Below, piece after piece: positions 11,080-21,180 of a stretch of 27,625 nucleotides of DNA. Under the pieces are notes generated by a model. That model searched no databases, was not told where the DNA came from, and saw only the letters and a program-made list of their open reading frames with translations. Source of the stretch: Pelargonium cotyledonis (lineage: Eukaryota > Streptophyta > Magnoliopsida > Geraniales > Geraniaceae). The translations under genes and the position numbers were made by a program. The first letter of the stretch is position 1. The number at the start of each line of letters is the position of its first letter. The stretch is from assembly GCA_036897625.1 (NCBI GenBank), contig JAYMTA010000507.1, positions 1 through 27,625 on the forward strand. Direction: 5' to 3'.

Positions 11080-12319
11080 GTCATTCTGTGCTTCGAGTTA
11101 TCTATATTTGCAATAGGATCAGTGTCCTTCATATTACCATGTCCCCAATTCTTCTCTACAGCCATCACAGTGGTCTCCACTTCCAAAAATCTTGGAATCA
11201 CAAACCTAATACACTGATCTATGCTCTAATATTCTGAATATTTGGCACATAATCACATTCTCCAAGGAACCCCATGTTTTCAAATGCGCTTTCCCGACAT
11301 ATCCAAACGACACAATTCAATAAAATATGAAAGAATGATGCAATCGTGGTAAGAAAACTTGGCTCTCCTTTCACGTCTACAATTAGATACCCTATGCGTC
11401 AACCTATCAGAGTCCTTTCTGTCCTATGGTGGTTTTCAAAAGTAGCATCTACTAAAACAAGATGTACATCCATATAATGGGCCGAGCGATTAAAAGCTCG
11501 GTTTCCTTGAAGGTTTTGAGTTTGAGTTGGAGGCGGCTGTATTGAGTTTAGCAGGGTCTTTTTAACCGCACAACAATCTTGTTTTCCCTTTATCTGAGTA
11601 GCCTCTCCATCTTAAGAATTGTTTATCACTCTACGTCCCATAGCCATGACCATTGACCTATAACACATTACTTATACACTCCCGGTACCATGCATCACTA
11701 GATGTCCATACCTACCCTAAACGCAGGGTTCAGATTTTCTCTAAGCCAAAAGCCTACGCTAGTAGTATATCAAGTTGTCATTAAATCCATATCCAATATG
11801 GGATCTCCTTCTAGCGTGGAGGCCGGACAACATACCGAGCCATGCACATACACAAACGGCCCAATGGATTGGAGCCATGCAATACATACTTGGAAACAAT
11901 GAACTAGCCACACAAGTGCCTACACAACACATTAATCAAACAAAGACAAGATCAAATTTTCACTCAGCTTAACAGGGTTCTCAGTTTCAATCAACAAGTA
12001 ACAAACATCACAGTAATTAAATGAAAAACCTCCCTTTCACCCACTTATTTTCTATAGCTTCTCTCAGCCCTCTTCTCCTAAAATTTTCTCTAGAAATAAA
12101 CAGATTTCACCCCAAAAAAAAAACTTTTTAACAAAACCCACAAAAATTTCAATTCCAAAATTGCAATCGATACACACACGTTCCTCAACATATACAAATA
12201 CCCATTTCATGATTAGGAAGAAAAAAAACAGAAACCAAACCTAATTATGTGTAAAGTTGAGACCTTTAGCTGTTAAAACAAAAATAAAGAACTAAAAATT
12301 CAAAATTTTGAAGGTTTAC

Positions 12320-12450
12320 CTTATTTTTTAATTTCCTTTTCTGTGTCGGAACTCGAAACTACAAAAATCTGGTATCGGCAATTTCGTCGAGCAATGGTCT
12401 CTCTGTGACTGTCTCTGGTTCTCTCGGAGGTGGAGAGTGGAATTTGGTAT
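12320..12450 (-). other. 5' non-coding exon and probable start region of the small-protein gene
   Basis: On the minus strand this region is pyrimidine-rich (CTCTCCACCTCCGAGAGAAC) and has no ATG before the donor at 12320. That fits a leader exon. The exact transcription start cannot be set; about 12420-12450 is inferred from the site II elements just upstream. Confidence 0.5.
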
Positions 12451-12496
12451 CACAGAACCTAAACGACACCGTTTCGCTCACGTCTTCAAGCATATG

Positions 12497-12598
12497 GATT
12501 TCATTGTGGGCCTATTAGTTGGGCTTCATTGTCTTAAATGAGATCTAGATTTCACTGTGGGCCTATTAGTTGGGCTTAACTGTCTTACATGGGCTCTT
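12497..12598. promoter_or_regulatory. Tandemly duplicated 51-bp site II promoter module
   Basis: A 51-base unit starting GATTTCATTGTGGGCC at 12497 is repeated at 12548 (GATTTCACTGTGGGCC). Each unit holds TGGGCC and TGGGCT, eleven bases between their starts. ATGGGCTC (from 12589), TGATGGGCCCAG (about 12612) and CCGGCCCA (about 12644) follow. The array sits just upstream of the minus-strand small-protein gene, about 600 bases before LBD. Paired TGGGCY elements are known TCP targets in promoters of ribosomal and mitochondrial protein genes, so the small gene is probably housekeeping-like (inferred). Confidence 0.65.
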
Positions 12599-12739
12599 AC
12601 TTGAGTTGGATGATGGGCCCAGTCCTTTTGGCTATCACTGATCCGGCCCAAAAACAAAACTTTCACATTTCTATATTTTCCATTTGATTGTACTCAATTA
12701 GATTAACATACTTTAAAAATTAAAAAAAAAAAAAAACTT

Positions 12740-12990
12740 AAAATAGTCTTTCGACCCAATTTAGTTATTGATTTTTCTAATCTAAAATAGTTTATGAACT
12801 TTCAAATATTGACCTAATTTAGTCATAGACTTTTAATATAGGCTATTGAGAAAAAACTATTTTGAATCACTACTTGAAATTCCATTTACCATTTTGCGTA
12901 AAATATAAGTTCATCGATCAAATTTGATCGAAAGACAAAAGTTGGTGAACTACTTTGAGTTAAAAAAGTTATGGATGAAATTTAAGTCTG
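12740..12990. mobile_element. Diverged inverted-repeat element upstream of LBD
   Basis: The arm at about 12745-12835 (AATTTAGTTATTGATTTTTC, then AAAATAGTTTATGAACTTTC) resembles the reverse complement of about 12890-12985. The match is imperfect but runs through the same order of blocks, with a short centre near 12870. It is probably an old MITE. The family is not identified. Confidence 0.4.
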
Positions 12991-13210
12991 AAAATAATAA
13001 TTTGAGTTTTGTCTCCTCTCAAACCCAAAATAGCTAATACTCTTCACGAAATTAGTTAGAAAATTTACATATTCATACCAATCCTCACATTTCTCCTCAC
13101 CCCAAAATTTTCAAAATCCCCCAAGAAAATTTGCAACCCCGTCGGCAACGCATTCGATTTCTCTTTCGACAACCTTATCAATGATAAAATAAAAACCTAC
13201 ATTATCTAAT

Positions 13211-13837
13211 ATGAGCATCAATCCGTCTACTAGAACCGGTGCGAGCCAAGCTTGCGCAGCGTGCAAGTACCAACGTAGGAAGTGTGCTCCTGATTGCATT
13301 CTCGCGCCTTATTTTCCTCACGACAAGCAAAGACAATTTCTCAACGCGCATAAGTTATTTGGAGTCAGCAACATCACCAAGATCATCAAAAACCTTGACC
13401 AATCTGCCAAGGACGACGCCATGGGGACAATCATTTTCCAATCCGACGTTCGAGCCAACGATCCTGCCGGAGGTTGCTACAGGATTGTCTATGAGTTGCA
13501 ACGACAAATCGAGTACGTTAAAGCTGAGTTGGACGTTGTTCTCCAACAACTCGCATATTGCCGCGCACAAGCACAAACATGTGAATATGATTATGTTTAT
13601 TCACAACAACAAAATATTGTGGTTCAAAATGATAGTTCGAACTTAGTACAAGATTTTAACTGGGAATCGCAAGATTGTGCATCGTCGCGTTGTGATGAAA
13701 TCAAGAATCATCTTTTTGGTGATGAAGGAAATGATGATAATTTCAATGATGATGATGATCATTTTAAGTTTGACAATGAAAATCAAATAGTTGATGGAAG
13801 GTTTGTAGCTTTGTCACCATTGCTTAAATCTTCTTAA
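13211..13837 (+). CDS. LBD7: LOB-domain (class I) transcription factor, LBD7-like, 208 residues
   Basis: This is a plant-specific DNA-binding regulator, presumably nuclear. The zinc-finger-like C block CX2CX6CX3C is complete (C15, C18, C25, C29), within CAACKYQRRKCAPDC. The GAS block starts at F50-G51 (FGVSN in place of the usual FGASN) and runs to DPAGGC at 84-89, where most family members have DPVYGC. The coiled-coil motif LX6LX3LX6L is present as L96, V103, L107, L114, with valine in the second position. The C-terminal 70 residues are low complexity, rich in Asp and Asn (about 172-195, from GAT repeats), and could act as an acidic activation segment. The gene has one exon, and the ATG at 13211 is the only sensible start. 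The name LBD7 rests on its position between BGAL17 and HOTHEAD, as in Arabidopsis, plus overall likeness. LBD27 or LBD22 relatives are the alternatives. Confidence 0.88.
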   Translation: MSINPSTRTGASQACAACKYQRRKCAPDCILAPYFPHDKQRQFLNAHKLFGVSNITKIIKNLDQSAKDDAMGTIIFQSDVRANDPAGGCYRIVYELQRQIEYVKAELDVVLQQLAYCRAQAQTCEYDYVYSQQQNIVVQNDSSNLVQDFNWESQDCASSRCDEIKNHLFGDEGNDDNFNDDDDHFKFDNENQIVDGRFVALSPLLKSS

Positions 13838-14461
13838 GTAGGTACATAAGTTCATGCTTTCATAATATTTTTTTGGTGTGATGTGAAATCAAGATTTCAT
13901 ATGCAGTATAGTTTACTCTTCATGATGTAATTATAAATATACCGGTATATAATGTACGGTTAAAAATGTACAGATTAAATCCAACTTGTTTTAGTAAAAT
14001 TATATATAAGAAAAAAGAATATCGGTCAAACTTTCATCTGTTGAGTAACAGATAAAACTATGAAAATCTGTTCCAATGAATTGTTGGGAACGAAGAGCCC
14101 GTTTCACTTTATCTTGATTGAGTGTAAATTATTAATTAGAGCTGTTCGTCAACAATTCTAAATTCAGTGATTCGAGTGTAATTGTCATTCTTATGTTCGA
14201 GTGCTTGACCTAAATGTTAGCTTTGTACCAAATAATACATACCGCGTGGGCATAAAACAATCTTGAGTAGAAAAACGGATGTGTTTTCATGAAACCACAC
14301 TTCGTCGGTTTCTAAGTGTGACCAATAAAAAGTTAGCAAAATGTAAATGTGTGTTTATCAACCACACTCATATAAAAAAACCAAGATTTAAAGTTGTAAA
14401 TCACATAATTTAGCCTTGATTGACAAATTACAACATTTAGCTCTATTTGAATCATTATTGT
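13838..14461. other. Spacer between convergent LBD and HSP60 genes
   Basis: AT-rich with short A and T runs. No gene, RNA or clear repeat was recognised. Confidence 0.5.
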
Positions 14462-14467
14462 TTTATT
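14462..14467 (-). terminator. Polyadenylation signal of HSP60-3A
   Basis: TTTATT on the plus strand reads AATAAA on the minus strand, about 120 bases after the chaperonin stop codon at 14585-14587. A stretch of three overlapping GAATTC-like words lies between (14558-14575). Confidence 0.5.
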
Positions 14468-14584
14468 GATTATCTGAATCACTAGGCCGCAAATAGAACT
14501 TGCTCCAATTCCCACTCATTCCAAAAAAATCTAAGCACATACTTGTCAGCAAGACTCCGAATTCGAATTCGAATCCATCTATGT

Positions 14585-17076
14585 TCAGTTGTCCAAATCT
14601 TCCAAGTTTGGCATGCGTTTGGAAAGAGGGTTAAAGCCATCGTCCACGATCGTTGCCTCTGTGGTCGTCAATAACAACGAGACGCTGCAATTTGATAGAG
14701 CTAGGGTTAGTTGCCGATATAGCAAAACATTATACATGTGCGCGTAACTATGTCAAGCTTGAGGCCACGGGTTTGAATCATCACATAAATGAACTCTCTG
14801 CATGAATAGTGTCCCCAGAACTTGCCCTGAGCCAAAAAAAAGCTCATGGCGTTTTGCAACTTTTATCAGTCCTACCCTTTCTTATTAAGTGGAAAAACGA
14901 GTTAGAACTAACAAAAAGTTGTCCAAATTAAAACGCGCGACCTGCATTGCCAGGTACACTCAAAAGTAGAACTGACAAATGGGTCGACAAGTCATGCTCG
15001 AGGGCCGGCTTACCCCAAAAGTATGTTTGTTGGGCCACTTTTATTGGCCCAATATCATTGGACTGGGCCAGTGAAGGCCTGTTGACCAAACTCAAGTTCA
15101 AGCCTATACTGGCCAAGGTAAAATTACACTAGCATATTTATCTGGCCATTTTTCGCCAACATCACAATGTTGAGTGTCTTGTGCACAAAGATCTTTACCT
15201 GGCAGCATCTACCAAGGCCGTTCTCACAACTTTCAGAGGATCGATGATTCCCGACTTCACCATGTCAACGTATGTACCTGTTTCGACAAAAACAGACACA
15301 TCACTTTCACATAGTTTATACAATGAAGAAACAAAAGATGAAAACAACCCTTGGTTTCAAAAAGTCAAATCTTTCAACAATTCAAATATGTGAGATCGAA
15401 GTGGATACGATGATGATGATGATCCTCAAGTATCGATCAACATGTCGACAGTTTAGTGATTGGAAATAAAATAATTCCCAAACCTATCTACCCTACATTA
15501 TCATGATGTTGAAGGAACAAACCTTTGGCGGCATCAAAACCAAAATTCTGATCGTCTTGTTCCAATAGCTTGCCAAGGACCAGAGCACCGTCATAACCAG
15601 CATTTGATACTATGGTGAATGTAGGAGCCTAAAAAACCAACATTGATTGTCAATAGATATAGAATTGCGAAATAAAGTCTTTCGAATAGACCTAAGATAT
15701 TGCTTGTGAACAAAACCTTAAGAGCTCTTTGGACTATTTGGACGCCGATTCTCTCGGCTTCATTATGAGTTTCAAGGTTCTCCAGAGCCTTTGTGGCATA
15801 CAAGAGCGCAACACCACCACCTACAAAGCAAACCGTGCTTTTGAAGGGAGTGACGTATATGATAAAACTGTCTATGACGACCATCTCCTCAACAAAAACT
15901 TAAGTTGATTGTGGAACACTTAATATTAATTTTATACTCTAGTGGGTCCCCTCATGTGGAAGTTCATTATTGATTTGCATGTGGTCTATGAAATGATCTT
16001 ACTCTTAACACCATCTTACCTGGCACAATACCCTCTTCAACGGCTGCTCTTGTAGCATTTAGAGCATCTGTGACCCTATCTTTTCTTTCACCAACTTCTG
16101 CTTCACTTGCACCTCCAACCTGTGAAAAGATGATGAGTTTCATATAATCATGGTATGAGATTTAAGCCAGAATGGGAGTTCAAAAGGCAGTGATTCAAAC
16201 CTTGAAAACAGCTACCCCACCGGTAAGCTTTGAAAGCCGATCTTGCGCTTTCTCCCTGTCAAACATGGCAGGGCTCTTCTCCATGCTTTCTCTGAGCTGT
16301 AAGGAATCAGTAACCGTCAAAGGATTATCTCAGAAGAAAATTTTCAGTACAACGATATTTGGTTTTGCAACGTAAGGGTGGGCAATTTTTTAATTTCTGA
16401 TAGAAAGTAATGGCGGGGCCTATTTCAAGTTAATTATCCCATACAATCTATAAGATGACGGGTACCCATAAATGTAAAAACTAAAACCCGATCTTGCGCT
16501 TTCTCCCTATCAAACATGGCAGGGCTCTTCTCCATGCTTTCTCTGAGCTGTAAGGCATCAGTAACCGTCAAAGGATTATCTCAGAAGAAAATTCAGTACA
16601 ACGATATTTGGTTTTGCAACGTAAGGGTGGGCAATTTTTTAACTTCTGATAGAAAGTAATGGTGGGGCCTATTTCATGTTAATTATCCTATACAATCTAT
16701 AAGATGACGGGTACCCGTAACTGTAAAAACTAAAACCGGAGTTTCCTAATAAAAGGGATTATACTCAGTGCACATATAAAGCTTGTAAGAAGCTCATATG
16801 GCAAGACGATCAGACTCGCAATTCTCAATCTTAATGAAAATTATGCATTCACATCATGTTGTATCATGTATTCTGTATTCGTATCCGTGCAACATAACAA
16901 TTTATACTGACAAGTATGCTACAACTGGCAAAATAGTTCAAAACACACAATGTCATTAGAAGTGTGTTGCTCATATTATAACGCAACACAACTTGGTGCA
17001 CGTGATCTTTTGGTGAGAAACTAAAAATAAAACTATCATGGAGAAACAAGCTAATGATTGAGCTAACATCAATTAA

Positions 17077-17109
<33 letters not shown>

Positions 17110-20100
17110 CATCCCTGTTCCAATCTGTCTTCAATCTTCTTCTTATCCCCACCTCCATGTAGAATGATTGTGTCGTCAACAGAGATAGTGACCTAACAGT
17201 GAGTCAGTTGTAACCCAAAAAGGTTAATGTAAAACATGAGGTTGTAGTTGACATGAAACAAACCTTTTTTGCAGTTCCAAGCATTTCAAGTTTAACATTG
17301 TCAAGAGTGAAACCACGATCTTCAGTTATAACCTGCATATAAACTACTTTAACTATACTATATTTTCCTTGTCATATTGTCATAAAATCTTGGGATTGGA
17401 AATTGCATTACCTCTCCTCCAGTGAGTACTGCTAGATCATCTAGATTTGCTCGTCTATTATCACCAAAACCAGGAGCTTTTATGGCACAAACCTAAACAC
17501 ATGGAAAGCCTTTAGTAGAAGTATTATTTATAGGATTCATAAACATAATGAAAAGAAGGGATTTTTTTTTTTATACTTTTAGGCTCTTTCTCCTGATCAT
17601 GGATTAAGTATTTAATCTAATGGTCTGGAGAATAAAAAATAATCTCAAGTTGTTTCCATTGGTTCACTTTAGATGGAACTACCAATTATCAAACAGAACA
17701 AAATTGAAGTTTAAGTAGCATTTCCTTGTTCATATTATTCACTTTGAACATAAAACATTTCTACTCATATCAAGTAGCCCCGTAACAATTTTACTGAAGC
17801 CATATTGACAACAAAAATAGTATTTAGTATTACATTACAAAAGAATTTCCACCTAATGTCAAATCCACTATTTACAACCAGTCTGTGTCATATAAATGAT
17901 AGATCAAATTTCCTCAGCTTATTTTCTTAACAATACGAAATAATGGAAGTAGAGTCAATTAATCACCTTAAGCCCAGCATGATGCTTGTTGAGAATAAGC
18001 ATAGCTAGTGCATCACTATCCACATCCTCCGCCACAACAAGAAGAGATCTATTTTTCTGTTTATTTTTCAGTTGCAACAAAAGTAACATGTGAGAGTATT
18101 CTGCATGAGACCACTTGCCAACTCAATTATCATTACCACAAAAGATTACCTTTACAACCAACTCCAATATTTTTAGAAGGGCATTCATGTCTGAAACTTT
18201 CTTGTCATGAATAAGAATTAGGGGATTCTCCATTTCCTACCAACATATAGATCACAACATTTGAGCAACTCTTGGACTGAAAATGATGAAAATTAGAGTC
18301 TGGGCTGAATGAAAGTAAGATATATAAAACTAAAAGGCCGCATTAAAAGTTAACAAGAATCTGATGAACATTGAGACAACTTTGTTTATTTTGTTCTAGT
18401 TGAAAAATTAAATGATATGTAATAGTTGTAAGGGTAGAAGAAACATATCATTAGCAATACGTGCTTCAAGGTGCAAATTTTCTTCTTTTTTTTTTTTTTT
18501 TTTTTCAGGACATATGTTTCTTAGTGACTACTTACACATTTCTGGGTTTTCTGATCAGTTACAAAATAAGGAGAAATATAACCTCTGCCAAGCTTCATTC
18601 CCTCCACCACCTCCAGCTCATTATCCATAGTATTCCCATCCTGAAAATTTGAATATTATATAAAAGCTATAATAAATTATTCGTGTTAACAGATCATAAA
18701 TTAATAAAAGAAATTGTGTGCTTACAGCTACAGTAATAACTCCTTCCTTTCCAACTTTTTCCATTGCTTTAGCAATCAGTTCTCCAATTTCAAGTTCTCC
18801 ATTTGCAGAGATAGTAGCAACCTACTTATGATATAGAACAAATCATGTCCACAATTGAGTCAAACAAGATAGTTTACAAAGCATCAATTGCAGAATACAT
18901 CAAACAGAGTAATTGCAGTACTAAAGTAACTTCCAAAATTCTTATGCATGTTCTTTTATATCACTTCATTCAAACAAAATGATGTCAAGTCGATGCACTT
19001 CACTTTGTTAAACTTAAGAGCTTCTTTTTCCATTACACTTTTGACCAACCATTTCCTGATCCATAGGAGCTCTAAAAACGTGTCTTAGATTTGCTTTTTC
19101 TATAAAAATCAATTGGGGAATTATACATGTTCAACAAGATGCTAAACCTGGGTAATTTCATCCGGTGTGCTTATCATCAATGCTTTATTTTTCAAGTCAG
19201 ATAGGACCGCACCAACAGCCTTGTTTATACCACATCGCAGATCCATAACGTTTACACCGGCAGCTACTGACTTGCAGCCTTCTGTGAGTATTGCCTGGGT
19301 GAGAACAGTAGAACAAGTTGTGCCTGTAGAAGAAAAAGTAAAACTCTTCCCATGATGTGATGTTCTCAAATGATGGATACAGATAATCTAAATGAAATAA
19401 TAATTTTTTGAAGGTAAAACTCTTCCCATGATGAGATATTCTCAAATGATGGATACAGATGATCTAAATGAAATAATAATTTTTTGAAGGTAGCAGTTTC
19501 GTAGCTCATTTACATATCATATCAACATATCTTAACTTCAATTAGATGAACTGATCAACCAATATAATTTGAAGCTAATCTGAAAAGCAATAGGAAAAAA
19601 ATACTAATCACTTAAATCAGAGAAATTTAACAAAATACCATCTCCAGCAGCAGTATTGGTAGCACTAGCGACCTGCTTTACAAGATCAGCGCCAACATTT
19701 TTGGCTTTATCCTTGAATTTGATACTTTTAGCAACAGTTACACCATCCTTTGTGACCTTAGGATCCTTGCGGCTTCGCTCAATTATCACATTGCGACCCT
19801 GAAGTAAATCAACCAAAATGAATATGTAACCATTTGCCATTAAACGTTTCTATTCACTCTTTAATAAAACTAACCATAAATATATTCCATTGACAAACTT
19901 CAAAATATAAAGAATAACCAAAAGTACCATCTCAACCTCACTAAAATGAGAACCTAACTTCAAAACATGAGTTATTTTATTTTTCTATTCACTCAGTGAC
20001 ATATATTCATTTAATGTGAAAACACATCAAAAGTTCAAATAGGACTCTCTCTGCCACTACGGAAATTAAAAAAAAAAAAAAAAAGAATAATGTGGGTTTT

Positions 20101-20928
20101 GTACAAACTCATCAAGCAAAGAGTTTAGTTGACAGTAATGTCCAGCTAGTCAAAAAATAGAAAATCATTACCTTAGGCCCCATTGTAATTTTAACGGCTT
20201 CAGCAACTTCATTAACACCTTGCAGTAAGGCTGCACGAGCACCAACCCCGAAACTGATATCCTTGGCCACATAATTTCTGCTTCCTATAATCCTCCTGGA
20301 CAACTTTTCTCAATCCAATAATCAACAAAAGCATATCAAAATTAGCTCAAATCAACAGCTGCTGAAGAATACTCATCTGTTCAATTCATCATTTTTTCCA
20401 TTTCCAGTAAACTATGAGCCTAAGATAAATACATGATTCAGCATTTTCTTTCCCTAAACTTTCTCAGCAACCAAACAGGAGATAAAAGGAATGCGAAATT
20501 GATATCTTCGCCACATGATTTCCGCTTCCTATAATTCTACTAAACCACTTTTTTCAATCCAAATTATCAACAAAAACACGTCAAAATCAGCTCAAACCAA
20601 CAGTTCCTCAAAAAATGCACAGATGTACAGTCCACCATTTCTTTCCATTTCCAGTAAGGTAAGACACTAATACAAGATTCAGCATTTTTTTTCCCTATAC
20701 TTTCTCCGCAACCAAACAGGAGATAAATGGAACACGGATTGAAAATTTCCAATACATCATTCCAAATTCTTACCAGATTCCTCGAAGAAGACGATCTGCA
20801 ACGAAACAAACAAAACATTCATTATTCACTGTGTGTATGTAGTGCCAAGTTGACGACCTTCGTTAAATCCACGCGCATTACCTGATCGTCGAAGCAAATT
20901 TTGAAGCTACTGCTCGAGCTCGATACAT
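14585..20928 (-). CDS. HSP60-3A: Mitochondrial chaperonin CPN60-like 2 / HSP60-3A, 18 exons, damaged splice donor
   Basis: This is a group I chaperonin (GroEL type) that folds imported proteins in the mitochondrial matrix by ATP-driven cycling with CPN10. Exons in transcript order: 20882-20928, 20774-20795, 20172-20303, 19639-19798, 19148-19323, 18726-18821, 18536-18640, 18150-18236, 17967-18056, 17412-17492, 17264-17332, 17115-17192, 16201-16296, 16020-16119, 15717-15820, 15523-15628, 15199-15277, 14585-14684. They join in phase to 575 residues (Arabidopsis homologue about 572). The N-terminus ([15 protein letters not shown], Ser/Arg-rich, no acid for about 36 residues) is a typical matrix presequence. 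Seen: GDGTTC with D120 (GroEL D87), SPYF, PGFGD, D431 (GroEL D398, ATP hydrolysis) and [10 protein letters not shown]. The tail ends PNLEDLDN, without the GGM repeats of other mitochondrial HSP60s, as in the 3A subgroup. Oddities: the donor after exon 12 reads CAG-GGATGT instead of CAG-GTATGT (17113-17114); parts of exons 3 and 13 exist as tandem copies; and NGELEIGEL carries Leu where relatives have Arg. If exon 12 (78 nt) is skipped the frame holds but 26 residues are lost. Coding capacity elsewhere is intact. Confidence 0.93.
14740..14830. repeat. Possible tRNA-derived SINE-like remnant in last HSP60 intron
   Basis: GAGGCCACGGGTTTGAATCA (14761-14780) resembles the B box of RNA polymerase III promoters (GGTTCGANTC). 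It is followed about 50 bases later by a short A-run (AAAAAAAA, 14834-14841). No convincing A box was found, so this is weak. Confidence 0.25.
15028..15070. promoter_or_regulatory. TGGGCC cluster inside the last HSP60 intron
   Basis: TGGGCC (about 15031), GGCCCA (about 15045) and TGGGCC (about 15063) lie within 40 bases in intron 17. Such density is usual in promoters rather than introns. There is no gene start nearby that I can support, so it may be a relic or an intronic element. Confidence 0.3.
16237..16738 (-). repeat. Tandem duplication, 250-bp unit, with partial exon 13 of HSP60-3A
   Basis: Copies at 16237-16487 and 16488-16738 differ at roughly 4 percent of positions. Each holds the acceptor and first 60 bases (20 codons) of exon 13. 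In the upstream (5') copy the exon part is 16488-16547, keeps an open frame, and runs directly into GGTTTTAG, so a donor-like GT follows exactly after codon 20. The rest is intron sequence (GTACCCGTCATCTTATAG and neighbours). Low divergence suggests a fairly recent event. Confidence 0.9.
17075..17107. repeat. Poly(A) run joined to (CA)n next to the damaged donor
   Basis: Nineteen A are followed by seven CA units. On the transcript strand this lies just after the exon-12 donor region (GTTTGTGTGTGTG then a T-run). Such slippage-prone DNA beside the anomalous donor raises the chance of mutation or misassembly. Confidence 0.85.
19335..19486 (-). repeat. 76-bp tandem repeat (two copies) in HSP60 intron 4
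   Basis: Copies at 19335-19410 and 19411-19486 are nearly identical. Blocks include CTCTTCCCATGATG, CTCAAATGATGGATACAGAT and ATCTAAATGAAATAATAA. The first copy lies 11 bases from the exon 5 acceptor, so it may place extra branch-site-like sequence there. Confidence 0.9.
20249..20735 (-). repeat. Tandem duplication, about 245 bp, with a decayed copy of the start of exon 3
   Basis: Copy one (20249-20493) includes the first 55 bases of HSP60 exon 3. Copy two (20494-20735), in intron 2, repeats them with many changes and has lost the reading frame. Shared blocks include CTTCCTATAAT, ATCAACAAAA, CCATTTCCAGTAA and AACCAAACAGGAGATAAA. Divergence (about 20 percent by eye) makes it older than the exon-13 duplication. 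Confidence 0.8.
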
Positions 20929-21180
20929 GATCGATTTTGAGGAAAATGCTGCAGAAACAGTGTGTTCTAGAGAGTTCCAGACACGATGTAGGGTTTTAGA
21001 GGTTTACAGGAAAAAACAGCCGCCGAGGTTTTGCGGATTTAGGAAGACGAAGGTGGTGAAATCTGGGCCGTTGATTTTGGGCAGCCCCCTCGGCAACTGA
21101 GATGAAATGGACGGACATGATCGAGGTGACAAAATGTAAAGCCGGGTTCGGTCTAGTCGTTGAACCCTAACTATAGGGTT
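20929..21180 (-). promoter_or_regulatory. HSP60-3A 5' UTR and promoter with telobox, site II and weak heat-shock-like words
   Basis: On the minus strand, upstream of the ATG at 20928, lie AAAACCCTA-type teloboxes (20990-20998; 21174-21183), AACCCTAA on the plus strand (21163-21170), and a site II word (TGGGCC, 21064-21069). Telobox plus site II is a known pairing in plant promoters of translation and mitochondrial genes. A GAA-N7-GAA spacing (TGGAACTCTCTAGAACA, about 20964-20980) could be a gapped heat-shock element, but it is weak. Confidence 0.45.

Larger units (their letters stand above)
10063..12319 (-). other. 2.26-kb 5' UTR intron of the small-protein gene
   Basis: The intron is bounded on the minus strand by GTAAAC (12319 downward) and TTGCAG (ending 10063). 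Inside are a GT/GA/CA microsatellite (10278-10320), a tandem duplication (10497-11079), and otherwise unremarkable AT-rich DNA from 11080 to 12319. Several open frames on both strands look like chance. Confidence 0.6.

Noticed and set aside
13239-13646. 135-codon open frame in a second frame over LBD
   Set aside because: It is a shadow of the LOB-domain reading frame.
20964-20980. Strong heat-shock element in the HSP60 leader
   Set aside because: Only a gapped GAA...GAA pair is present, below the three alternating units expected of a good element, so it is kept as a weak note in the promoter entry.
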